DNA of 64,000 nt from 2-12-FULL-35-23 sp965196985 (GTDB lineage Bacteria > Pseudomonadota > Gammaproteobacteria > UBA12402), in assembly GCA_965196985.1 (NCBI GenBank), contig CBDALO010000233.1, positions 62,001 through 126,000 of the forward strand, written 5' to 3'. The notes under the pieces are model-generated. The model saw only the letters and a program-made list of their open reading frames with translations. It was not told where the DNA came from and ran no database searches. A program made the position numbers and the translations under genes. Below, piece after piece: positions 27,252 to 36,166 of this stretch. The stretch's first letter is position 1. The number at the start of each line of letters is the position of its first letter.

Positions 27252-27785
27252 ATGAAGAAAAATAACTTTGAAGTTAGCTCAACAGTTTTCCAACGGCTTA
27301 AAGAAGCTAGAATAAATGCTGGTTATAAATCAGCATTATCATTTGCTAAAAAGCATAATATTCCGTTTACATCCTACAGAAATCATGAAAATGGACATAG
27401 AGGAATTAGTATTGAGCAAGCCATTGTTTACAGTAAATTATTAAATATTCATCCAGCTTGGTTAATGACGGGTGAAGATTATAGTGGGGTTACTCATAAA
27501 GATTTATTAAGTGAAGAAGATATTGAAAAGGTAGCTAGCCATCTTGCGAGCGATAAATTCGATATTGATACTGAATTACAAAAGTTTTTATTTGAAACAG
27601 CACTATCTTTATCTCCTTACCTAAAAAGCAGGCTAGATAAAGATTATGCGATTAGATTATTAATACATACATATAAAATCTGCATTACTAAAAATGTTAG
27701 TACAGATGAAAGGTTGCGGGTAGCAAAAGTTAGTGTTGAGCCGCTTATTAGTATGTTTCAAGTAAATAATCAGAAGATTAGCTAA
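27252..27785 (+). CDS. XRE-family helix-turn-helix regulator
   Basis: The 177-residue protein has an N-terminal HTH: FQRLKEARINAGYKSALSFAKKHNIPFTSYRNHENGHRGIS. This is the cI/P22 C2-like pattern, followed by LNIHPAWLMTGED. The C-terminal part is helical and unassigned. I place the start at 27252 rather than at the ATG ten codons upstream, because AGAGGG lies 6 bases before it. The 3' end overlaps the convergent LuxR-like gene by four bases. It may act on the operators in the adjacent regulatory region (26962-26999) or on its own AT-rich promoter at 27100-27240. Confidence 0.75.
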   Translation: MKKNNFEVSSTVFQRLKEARINAGYKSALSFAKKHNIPFTSYRNHENGHRGISIEQAIVYSKLLNIHPAWLMTGEDYSGVTHKDLLSEEDIEKVASHLASDKFDIDTELQKFLFETALSLSPYLKSRLDKDYAIRLLIHTYKICITKNVSTDERLRVAKVSVEPLISMFQVNNQKIS

Positions 27786-28468
27786 CTAATAACCTCTAAT
27801 CTAGTTATCTCATTCATACTTATAGACTTGCTTTTATTGAGCTTACTATCGAGGCTAATGATGTTATTTAAATAACTATACTTATCCATTTCATTTTTCA
27901 AAAATACGTTGGAAACTTCCGGTAAATTAAAATCTGTATGATCCTGCATAACTGGCTTTAGATATGAATAATAAGCACATCCTGCTTCAATTATTCTAAA
28001 CAGATTGTTTATGAATAATGTTTTTATTTTTGGATCCTTGCAGTGTGATGCTATACCAAAAACTATATAGACACCATTACCCATATTCAACGAAATAAAA
28101 TGTCCAGAGTATAATCCATAAACACGTTCCTTCAAGGAGTCTATAGCATTTTTATTTTTCCCATAAGTACCATCAGTCCATGGATATATTGTGAATTTTT
28201 TATAAAGCTTAACAGATAATCCTAAGTCATACTTAGCATAAGTCGTTTCGTTATAGTAATGATTTTCTATTTTATCAATAGGTGATAGCATTAATAAATT
28301 CCTATTTTTATCCTCATTAAATAGATCAATAACCTTTTTGCTATTGGGTTGATATGAAACCGTTACACACATATGATCAAGGCCTACAACATAATCTTTT
28401 ATATGATCAAGAAAGACTTTTTTTGCCTCCTGAGCATAAAACTCCGTTAATGGTTGTTTAATTAACAT
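27782..28468 (-). CDS. LuxR-type sensor-domain-like protein without a DNA-binding domain
   Basis: The 228-residue protein starts at 28468, supported by AGGGGG just upstream of this ATG. The sequence resembles the N-terminal sensor half of LuxR-like regulators common in Legionella-type bacteria. Matching parts are the early helix FYAQEAKKVFLDHIKDYVVGLDH, a strand like MCVTVSYQPNSKKVI, the aromatic centre with YPWTDGTYG, and FISLNMGNGVYIVFGIASHCKDPKI. Such proteins end in a LuxR HTH; here none is visible. It could be an orphan ligand binder or a diverged protein of another fold. Function unknown. Confidence 0.45.
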   Translation of the reverse strand: MLIKQPLTEFYAQEAKKVFLDHIKDYVVGLDHMCVTVSYQPNSKKVIDLFNEDKNRNLLMLSPIDKIENHYYNETTYAKYDLGLSVKLYKKFTIYPWTDGTYGKNKNAIDSLKERVYGLYSGHFISLNMGNGVYIVFGIASHCKDPKIKTLFINNLFRIIEAGCAYYSYLKPVMQDHTDFNLPEVSNVFLKNEMDKYSYLNNIISLDSKLNKSKSISMNEITRLEVIS

Positions 28469-28558
28469 AAATCCCCCTTTATTTATCCAGCCCATTATGA
28501 CAACATGCTCATATTGAGTTATTTACAGTTAATTTGCAACAAATTGGGATTATTTTAT

Positions 28559-29305
28559 ATGGAATTTCATAACAAAACAGCTATTATTACTGGTGGTTCA
28601 ACTGGTATTGGGAATGCAGTAGTAAAAAAACTTATAGAGCACGAAGTGTGTGTTTACAATTTAGACATACAGCCTTCTGTAAATAATGAAAGTGCAACAT
28701 ACATTCCTTGTGATGTATCGAACTATAGTGATATAAAAAATGCTTTTGAGATAATAACCTCTAGCTCACCACACATTGATTTCTTATTTGCAAATGCTGG
28801 TGTGCATCTATTTGCTAATTTAGAAGAAACCACACAAGAAGACTTAGAGCGTGTTCTAGGGATTAATTTTAAAGGTATATATTACGCGCTTCAGCTTACG
28901 ATACCACTTATGAAAAAGGCAAGATCTGGAAGTATAGTATTAATGTCATCAGATCAAGCATTTATAGGTAAAAATGATAGCTCCTTGTATGGGGCAACTA
29001 AAGGCGCAATTGCCCAGCTAACTAAAAGCACAGCGATAGATTATGCAAAGTTTAGCATTAGATGTAACTGTGTATGCCCTGGAACAATTGAAACACCGTT
29101 ATATCATAATGCAGTTAATTTATACTCAGAAAAAACTGGTATATCTAAAGAAGATATATACGATAACTTAAAAAAAGCTCAACCTCTTAATAGGATTGGG
29201 CAACCAGAGGAAGTTGCGGACGCGGTTCTTTTCTTACTATCAGGACAGGCATCATTTATCACAGGTGCTTCATTAAGTATTGATGGCGGAGGAATTATTC
29301 AATAA
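28559..29305 (+). CDS. Short-chain dehydrogenase/reductase
   Basis: The 248-residue classical SDR starts at 28559. It has the cofactor motif TGGSTGIG (11-18), CDVS (51-54), NAG (79-81), catalytic S130/S131, Y144 and K148 (YGATK), and PGTIETPL after the active site. The C-terminus reads ITGASLSIDGGG. D36 at the end of strand 2 (NLDIQ) points to NAD(H) rather than NADP(H). Substrate is not evident. Many similar enzymes act on sugars or polyols, and a GRP-type sugar transporter lay close by before the IS block went in. The 3' end meets a convergent DUF3574 remnant. Confidence 0.85.
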   Translation: MEFHNKTAIITGGSTGIGNAVVKKLIEHEVCVYNLDIQPSVNNESATYIPCDVSNYSDIKNAFEIITSSSPHIDFLFANAGVHLFANLEETTQEDLERVLGINFKGIYYALQLTIPLMKKARSGSIVLMSSDQAFIGKNDSSLYGATKGAIAQLTKSTAIDYAKFSIRCNCVCPGTIETPLYHNAVNLYSEKTGISKEDIYDNLKKAQPLNRIGQPEEVADAVLFLLSGQASFITGASLSIDGGGIIQ

Positions 29306-29527
29306 AACTTTACCTTTACTTTTTTTGTAACTACAAGTACGGATTCTTGCTGAAATACTTTCTTATACTCAGAAGCTATATTTTTTACTTTTTCTTTGTT
29401 AATTAATGTTGGTTTATAAATAATAACTAAAATCTTCGAAGGCTCCATGATAATAGTCTTATTGTTAGATAACCACTCTCCCTTTCCATTTTCTACAGTA
29501 AATCCTTTTTGAAAATTTTTAACAATA
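29288..29527. repeat. Left copy of a 240-bp direct repeat flanking the IS66-bounded block
   Basis: This segment is identical to 41607-41846 (offset 12319). It contains the last codons of the dehydrogenase and the 3' part of the DUF3574 gene. It stops exactly where the IS66 end GTAAGCGATCC begins. A C at 41606 may extend the repeat to 241 bp. Confidence 0.95.
29299..29527 (-). pseudogene. 3' fragment of a DUF3574 gene
   Basis: This is the C-terminal portion of the DUF3574 protein, identical to the end of the intact gene at 41618-42007. It is cut off at 29527 by the IS66 end. It lacks the start and signal peptide and should not be functional. It exists because the flank of the IS block is duplicated. 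Confidence 0.92.
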
Positions 29528-29796
29528 GTAAGCGATCCAGCAAGTACACCCTAGTCAACTAGTTAAATTCATGTGACTGTATGCTCCCGCAAATAGTAAC
29601 AAGCTAGTGCGCCATCCTTTCTGTAAATTCCATTGACTTGCTGAAAATAAGCAGGCGACTCAGTCAAATTAGAAATTCCTTTTAAGGTAAACTTAACCAA
29701 AAAAGAGGAATGACAATGAGCTGCTATAAAAATGAGAACTTAATCGAAGAAGCCATACATGTTTTAGCGATGGAGGGGTTTGAAGCTTTACCTAAG

Positions 29797-31183
29797 GGGT
29801 GCTGCCTTTATATAATGTAGAAAATATAGCATAATATACACTTTAACTTGATTACGGATGGTGTTTGGATGTTAGCTAGAATTCTCTCTGATGAAAATAA
29901 TGAATTAACTATTGAGCTCAAGCTTCCACTAAAAGGATCCATGCTTGAATGTGAGGATGCAATTCTTGACGGCCTTAATGAGGTTGGAACATTAGCCACT
30001 GAAAAAGCTTTAAGTAAGTTTGATGCAGATGGCTCTCCTATCCATGTTGGAAAAATAAAGCTAACAGCACGAAGTAGAGATGAAGCAAATTACCAAACGC
30101 CTTATGGAGTTGCTCGAGTTAAGCGTTATGTTTATCAAACCTCTAAAGGCGGGAAGATCTTTTGTCCTTTAGAAGATAAGGCTAGAATTATCCAAGGATC
30201 AACACCGCGATTTGCAAAAATAATCTCACATAAATACTCAAACTTACCTGCTCCTAGTGTTATTGATGATCTCAAGGTCAATCATAACCGTAAAATCTCA
30301 CATTCATACTTGCAACGGGCAACTGATTTTGTTGGCGGTATTGCACAAGCCAAAGAGGCTGAGTGGGAATATGAAGAGCCAAAGCTTGATGCAGGCATTG
30401 AGATGCTAAGTATTAGCTTAGATGGTGCATATGTTCTCACCGTTGATGATGGTTATAGAGAGAGCATGGTTGGAACTATTTCCATGTATGATAAGCATGG
30501 TGCACGCCTGCACACAACCTACGTTGCAGCATCACCAGAATATGGAAAAGATGAATTCTTTAATAGGCTTGAAAAGGAAATAAAGCTGAAAAAGAAATAT
30601 TACCCTGATGCTAAAACAATTGGCGTTGCTGATGGAGCAAAAAATAATTGGCCATTTCTAAAAAAACATACTGATACGCAAATTTTAGATTTTTGGCATG
30701 CAACTGAATATCTCGGTGAAGCATCAAAGGCAATATTTACCAAAAAATCTGAAAGAGATGAGCGTGATGTTTGGCTCGAAGAGAGATGTCATGACTTAAA
30801 GCACAAGAAAGGTGCGGCAGGTAGAATACTTGCTGAGCTTAAAGAGCATCTAAATAAAAAACTGAATAAATCGCTTAGAGAAAAGCTAGAAGGAACAATT
30901 ACGTATTTTGAAAATAATATTAAAGAAAAGCGAATGTCGTATCATAATTTGATTAAGCAGAATGCACCAATTGGCTCTGGCGTCACTGAAGCAGCATGTA
31001 AAACAATTGTTAAACAAAGATTAGGCGGATCAGGAATGCGCTGGAAAGACAAGGGAATGAAAATCGTTTTATGCTTGAGAACACTAGTAAAGACTAAAGG
31101 CAGATGGGATCAGTTTTGGGAGAAGGTCAATGATTTTGGCGTGCCAGCAGCAATATTGCCTACATTATATAGAGGCAGCACCC
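29797..31183 (+). mobile_element. ISKra4-family element, copy 1
   Basis: This is a 1387-bp element with ends GGGTGCTGCC and GGCAGCACCC. It sits inside IS256 copy 1. The flanking direct repeat GCTTTACCTAAG is 12 bp (29785-29796 and 31184-31195), against 8 bp for the other intact copies. Confidence 0.9.
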
Positions 31184-31194
31184 GCTTTACCTAA
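29848..31194 (+). CDS. ISKra4-family transposase, read-through variant
   Basis: This is the DDE-type transposase of the ISKra4 group. Conserved parts are ISLDGAYVLTVDDG, TIGVADGAKNNWPFL, DFWHATEYLGEA and GSGVTEAACKTIVKQRLGGSGMRW near the end. In this copy the usual TAG after AAI is TTG, so the frame runs 12 residues further through the inverted-repeat end, giving 448 instead of 436 residues. Activity is probably preserved but untested. Confidence 0.87.
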   Translation: MITDGVWMLARILSDENNELTIELKLPLKGSMLECEDAILDGLNEVGTLATEKALSKFDADGSPIHVGKIKLTARSRDEANYQTPYGVARVKRYVYQTSKGGKIFCPLEDKARIIQGSTPRFAKIISHKYSNLPAPSVIDDLKVNHNRKISHSYLQRATDFVGGIAQAKEAEWEYEEPKLDAGIEMLSISLDGAYVLTVDDGYRESMVGTISMYDKHGARLHTTYVAASPEYGKDEFFNRLEKEIKLKKKYYPDAKTIGVADGAKNNWPFLKKHTDTQILDFWHATEYLGEASKAIFTKKSERDERDVWLEERCHDLKHKKGAAGRILAELKEHLNKKLNKSLREKLEGTITYFENNIKEKRMSYHNLIKQNAPIGSGVTEAACKTIVKQRLGGSGMRWKDKGMKIVLCLRTLVKTKGRWDQFWEKVNDFGVPAAILPTLYRGSTRFT

Positions 31195-32553
31195 GCTTGT
31201 CTCCAGGTTGATGAATGAGGCTATGTTAATAGAAAGGGAGCGCGATTTAAATGCCAGTCCTTATGAGCGAACTGGCGATAGAAACGGATATGCGAACGGC
31301 TTTAAACCAAGGTTAATTAACACAGGTCAAGGTCAGCTTGAGCTACAGATACCGCAGGTTAGAGACTCCAATGAAGCCTTCTATCCATCAGTCTTAGAGC
31401 GAGGTGTACGCTCTGATAGAGCACTTAAGCTGGCTGTCGCTGAAATGTATGTGCATGGGGTTTCCACGCGCAAAGTTGAAAAGGTGCTAAAGCAACTCTG
31501 TGGAACAGATATTTCAAGCACAGAGGTAAGCCGTTGCGCTAAATTGTTGGATGAAGATTTAAAGAAATGGCGAAATAAGCCGTTAGGAAAGATAAAATAT
31601 CTTTAGCTAGATACACGTTATGAGAAGGTGCGCACTAGCGGCACAGTACAAGACTGTGCGGTATTGATAGCCTATGGCTTTGATGAATCAACCGGCAAGA
31701 GAACAGTGCTAGGAGTTTCTGTTGCGTTATCAGAGGCTGAGGTACATTGGCGTGATTTTCTTCAGCAGTTGGTTGAGCGAGGTATACATGGTATTGAGTT
31801 GATTACTAGCGACGCTCATACTGGCCTAAAAGCCGCTAGAAGAGCTGTGTTCCCCAGTGTTCCTTGGCAACGCTGCCAATTTCATTTGCAGCAAAATGCT
31901 CAGGCTCACATACCAAAGCGCTCAATGAAGGAACCAGTAGCTGAGGAGATTACAGCTATATTTAATGCCTCAAACATTCATGAGTCGGAAAGACTATTGG
32001 CTATGGCGGTAGATAAATATCAGCAAACAGCACCAGAGCTTTCTTCTTGGTTGGAAGTGAATATACCGGAGGGCTTAGTAGTGATGAACTTTGACAGGCC
32101 GCATCAAAAAAGATTAAGAACCAGTAACATAGCTGAGCGCGTAAACAGAGAGGTAAAAAGAAGGACGCATACAGTTGGAATTTTCCCTAATACTGAATCG
32201 TGCCTAAGGCTCGTATCAGCTGTTTTAGTGGAAATTGATGACCAGTGGAGCGGATCACCTAGATACTTAAGTTGAAGTGAATAATAAGGCTTCATAGGGT
32301 TTTAGGATAGATCATTCTTGTTCTTATTAACGAGATATAATTGCTATTACCTAAAAGTTAATAATTTATTTTGAGAGGAGAAAAATTTGAGGTATAAATA
32401 ATTTTTTAGATTGATTAGCATAATTAATTTAAGATATTATGCGATGAGACAGGTACAATAGAGTGCCATTTAGAATTTTAAAGGTTTTTCTAAGTACTGA
32501 AGTTGGTTTTTACAGACAAAATAACGCTCTATCAGTAACAAGGAGCTTACGGT

Positions 32554-32853
32554 ATGTCAGCAACAAATCCTGAAAATGAAAATGCTACTTACACAGATGC
32601 TTATTGGGAAAAACACCTTTCCGACTTTAAGCAAAGCAAGTTAACCAAAGCGAAATACTGCCGAGAGAATAACGTACCTTACACGCAGTTTCTCTATCGT
32701 TTGAGAAGAGAACAGTAAAAAACGCTAGCAAAGGTTGTTTGCGTGTCTGAGCAGCCAGCACAACCAGTGGCTGTCATGCAGGTCAACTCACACATACAGA
32801 TTAGCTTTTATGACCAGGATAGCTTAGCGTCTTTGATTCAGAGGCTTTGCTAA
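32554..32853 (+). pseudogene. IS66 tnpA with premature stop
   Basis: This is the small first gene of IS66. It reads MSATNPENENATYTDAYWEKHL and has an HTH-like middle (LTKAKYCRENNVPYTQFLYRL). A C-to-T change turns CAA into TAA after RREQ, where the second copy (40998-41297) reads RREQQKTLAKV. The original stop overlaps the tnpB start by one base (TAATG). Confidence 0.9.
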
Positions 32854-32953
32854 TGTTTCAGAACTGGAAAACACCGATCTGGTTTTATCGTACCCCTGTG
32901 GACTTTAGAAAACAGATTGATGGCCTAGTAATGCTGATTGCCGATCATCTCTC

Positions 32954-34485
32954 GCTAGTGCGCCATCCTTTCTGTAAATTCCATTGACTTGCTGAAAATA
33001 AGCAGGCGACTCAGTCAGATTAGAAATTCCTTTTAAGGTAAACTTAACCAAAAAAGAGGAATGACAATGAGCTGCTATAAAAATGAGAACTTAATCGAAG
33101 AAGCCATACATGTTTTAGCGATGGAGGGGTTTGAAGCTTTACCTAAGCTTGTCTCCAGGTTGATGAATGAGGCTATGTTAATAGAAAGGGAGCGCCATTT
33201 AAATGCCAGTCCTTATGAGCGAACTGGCGATAGAAACGGATATGCGAACGGCTTTAAACCAAGGTTAATTAACACAGGTCAAGGTCAGCTTGAGCTACAG
33301 ATACCGCAGGTTAGAGACTCCAATGAAGCCTTCTATCCATCAGTCTTAGAGCGAGGTGTACGCTCTGATAGAGCACTTAAGCTGGCTGTCGCTGAAATGT
33401 ATGTGCATGGGGTTTCCACGCGCAAAGTTGAAAAGATGCTAAAGCAACTCTGTGGAACAGATATTTCAAGCACAGAGGTAAGCCGTTGCGCTAAATTGTT
33501 GGATGAAGATTTAAAGAAATGGCGAAATAAGCCGTTAGGAAAGATAAAATATCTTTGGCTAGATGCACGTTATGAGAAGGTGCGCACTAGCGGCACAGTA
33601 CAAGACTGTGCGGTATTGATAGCCTATGGCTTTGATGAATCAACCGGCAAGAGAACAGTGCTAGGTGTTTCTGTTGCGTTATCAGAGGCTGAGGTACATT
33701 GGCGTGATTTTCTTCAGCAGTTGGTTGAGCGAGGTATACATGGTATTGAGTTGATTACTAGCGACGCTCATACTGGCCTAAAAGCCGCTAGAAGAGCTGT
33801 GTTCCCCAGTGTTCCTTGGCAACGCTGCCAATTTCATTTGCAGCAAAATGCTCAGGCTCACATACCAAAGCGCTCAATGAAGGAACCAGTAGCTGAGGAG
33901 ATTACAGCTATATTTAATGCCTCAAACATTCATGAGTCGGAAAGACTATTGGCTATGGCGGTAGATAAATATCAGCAAACAGCACCAGAGCTTTCTTCTT
34001 GGTTGGAAGTGAATATACCGGAGGGCTTAGTAGTGATGAACTTTGACAGGCCGCATCAAAAAAGATTAAGAACCAGTAACATAGCTGAGCGCGTAAACAG
34101 AGAGGTAAAAAGAAGGACGCATACAGTTGGAATTTTCCCTAATACTGAATCGTGCCTAAGGCTCGTATCAGCTGTTTTAGTGGAAATTGATGACCAGTGG
34201 AGCGGATCACCTAGATACTTAAGTTGAAGTGAATAATAAGGCTTCATAGGGTTTTAGGATAGATCATTCTTGTTCTTATTAACGAGATATAATTGCTATT
34301 ACCTAAAAGTTAATAATTTATTTTGAGAGGAGAAAAATTTGAGGTATAAATAATTTTTTAGATTGATTAGCATAATTAATTTAAGATATTATGCGATGAG
34401 ACAGGTACAATAGAGTGCCATTTAGAATTTTAAAGGTTTTTCTAAGTACTGAAGTTGGTTTTTACAGACAAAATAACGCTCTATC
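32954..34485 (+). mobile_element. IS256-family element, copy 2 (intact)
   Basis: This is a 1532-bp element flanked by the 8-bp target duplication CATCTCTC (32946-32953 and 34486-34493). It is inserted in IS66 tnpB. The ends are identical to the other IS256 copies. Confidence 0.93.
33061..34227 (+). CDS. IS256-family (Mutator-like) transposase
   Basis: This intact 388-residue transposase has the features of the IS256 family. The N-terminal domain is GYANGFKPRLINTGQGQLELQIPQVRD. The first catalytic Asp is in KYLWLDARYEKVR, the second in ELITSDAHTGLKAA followed by VPWQRCQFHLQQN, and the catalytic Glu is in SNIAERVNREVKRR. It differs from the other copies by one residue (KMLKQ for KVLKQ). SD GAGGA precedes the ATG. 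Confidence 0.95.
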   Translation: MTMSCYKNENLIEEAIHVLAMEGFEALPKLVSRLMNEAMLIERERHLNASPYERTGDRNGYANGFKPRLINTGQGQLELQIPQVRDSNEAFYPSVLERGVRSDRALKLAVAEMYVHGVSTRKVEKMLKQLCGTDISSTEVSRCAKLLDEDLKKWRNKPLGKIKYLWLDARYEKVRTSGTVQDCAVLIAYGFDESTGKRTVLGVSVALSEAEVHWRDFLQQLVERGIHGIELITSDAHTGLKAARRAVFPSVPWQRCQFHLQQNAQAHIPKRSMKEPVAEEITAIFNASNIHESERLLAMAVDKYQQTAPELSSWLEVNIPEGLVVMNFDRPHQKRLRTSNIAERVNREVKRRTHTVGIFPNTESCLRLVSAVLVEIDDQWSGSPRYLS

Positions 34486-34743
34486 CATCTCTCAATGACC
34501 CCAAGCTCAGGCCAGCTATTTCTTTTTCGTAACAGGCAGCGCGATAAAATAAAATTACTTTGGTACGACCAAAATGGTTTTTGGCTTTGCTACAAACGAT
34601 TAGAAAAAGGTAAGCTGAAGTTCCCTAGCGAAGCAGATGAGACTATCGAGTTGACCCAAGATCAGTTAAGCTGGTTATTGTCAGGTTTAAACTGGATGAA
34701 GCAAAAGTCATTACCCAAAGTCTCTCCCGAGTTTTTTTACTAA

Positions 34744-34971
34744 AATGGCAAAAAAAGTCTTGACAGGTTTTTTCTGTGTTTTTTGATTTTACACGTGATT
34801 TTAATGCTTGTTTTATATCCTTAGCCCAGGCTTTGTGAGATCCGCTAGGAGTTGAAAAGAAAACATCACAATGACCAGCTACCCCAAAAAAGTAATATGC
34901 GCTAACCAAGCGCCTGAGGAAGAAAATATTGCACTTAAAATGTCATGGTACACTTTGCAGTAGTTACTTGA
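34744..34971. other. Unusual 228-bp spacer between IS66 tnpB and tnpC
   Basis: Most IS66 elements have tnpB and tnpC almost touching. Here 228 bp separate them. The same spacer recurs, inverted, at 56463-56685. It starts with an AT-rich stretch and contains no convincing gene. The opposite strand has a short open frame (VSAYYFFGVAGHC...), which I do not trust. Confidence 0.5.
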
Positions 34972-36166
34972 ATGAGAAACGCAATGCAAACAGTCCCTAG
35001 TGAGCTTTTCTATCAACAAGTCGGAATAAATGAAAAGCTTTGTCATAAGCTTGAAATAGAACATGCTCGTGTTGAACAGTATGCCGAGGCTTATGATCAT
35101 TTGAAGATACAATTTGCTAAGCTCCAACGACAGCATTTTGGTAGTAAATCTGAGCGCTACATAGAAGATCAGTTGCCACTCTTCGGTGATCTCTCAACAC
35201 CGGAGGATCAAGAAGATGATGAAGCAGTTGTTGTCTCTTCTCACAAACGTAAGAAGAAGGTCAAGAATGAATTACCTGTGACGGTGAGAATCATTCCAGT
35301 ACCTGATGACCAGCGTATTTGTCCTTGCGGTAAAGAAAAATGCCCAATGGGTTTTGAGACTAAAAAAATACTGAACTACAAACCAGCTGTCTTTGAAATG
35401 ATTGAAGAGCGCCGTGAAAAACTAGGCTGTGATTGCGAGCAAGGTGGTGTTACGGTTGCACCTAAGCCTTTACATATCCTACCTAAGGCCGAGGCGTCTG
35501 AATCATTACTAGCGCATTTAGTGTCTAGTAAAATCAGGGATAGACAACCCTTTTATCATTTAGAAAAACAACTACGCTCACAATACGGCGTCAATCTATC
35601 CAGGCAAACTATGTCACGTTGGTTTATTGAGCTGACTAAACCTTTACAGCCGATTTATAATCTATTGAAGGATGAGCTGCTGGATTATGAAATAGCAAGT
35701 TGTGACGCGACTAAATTACAAGTCTTAAAAGAGCCTGGTCGACGGCCACAAACTAAGTCACTGATTCATTGCATGCGAGGTGGTGCTCCTGGTCGTGAGG
35801 TTATCCTGTTTGCCTATACGCCAAGTGACCACAGTGAGTTTCTAGTAGAATGGTTTCAAGGGTGGACTGGCTGTAACGTCCCACAATAATTTAGAGAAAC
35901 CATCTCAACCTATTTTGCGTGAGATGGTGTCAAATAGTTAACCTTTTAGCTCATGAATTGCCTGATTAATGACATCATCCGGTATATGGTTTAAATTCAT
36001 ATTAGCGGCGATTAGCAACGCATGTCGCATAAGCCTATCAACATAACGAAGCCTACCTTTTGTGGCCATGTGTACTGCACGAATACCTGTTTCAGTGAAT
36101 AAGCTGCTGCTCATTCCTGCCTTCTCAAAAGCAGCGTGAATAATGCTCTCAAAATCCCTGCTATCT

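Larger units (their letters stand above)
29710..32275 (+). pseudogene. IS256 transposase, disrupted twice
   Basis: This copy of the 388-residue IS256-family transposase is broken by the ISKra4 insertion after the codons for FEALPK. A second lesion is a nonsense mutation: where intact copies read KYLWLDARYE, this one reads KYL-stop (TAG at about 31605). D-to-E catalytic segments survive in separate pieces. Non-functional. Confidence 0.92.
29603..32533 (+). mobile_element. IS256-family element, copy 1, interrupted by ISKra4
   Basis: The left end starts GCTAGTGCGCCATCC and the right end closes ACGCTCTATC, an imperfect inverted-repeat pair. The 8-bp target duplication AGTAACAA (29595-29602 and 32534-32541) shows insertion just upstream of the IS66 tnpA gene. 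Without the ISKra4 insert it is 1532 bp, the same as the intact copies. Confidence 0.9.
32853..34743 (+). pseudogene. IS66 tnpB interrupted by IS256 copy 2
   Basis: The N-terminal part, MFQNWKTPIWFYRTPVDFRKQIDGL, ends at IADHLS where IS256 inserts. The frame resumes after 34485 with MTPSSGQLFLFRNRQRDKIKLLWYD and ends EFFY at 34743. Removing the insertion and one copy of the 8-bp duplication restores a single reading frame with the typical TnpB motif. Confidence 0.9.

Noticed and set aside
29603..34485. Composite transposon made of two IS256 copies
   Set aside because: Each IS256 has its own 8-bp target duplication inside IS66, so they are independent insertions.
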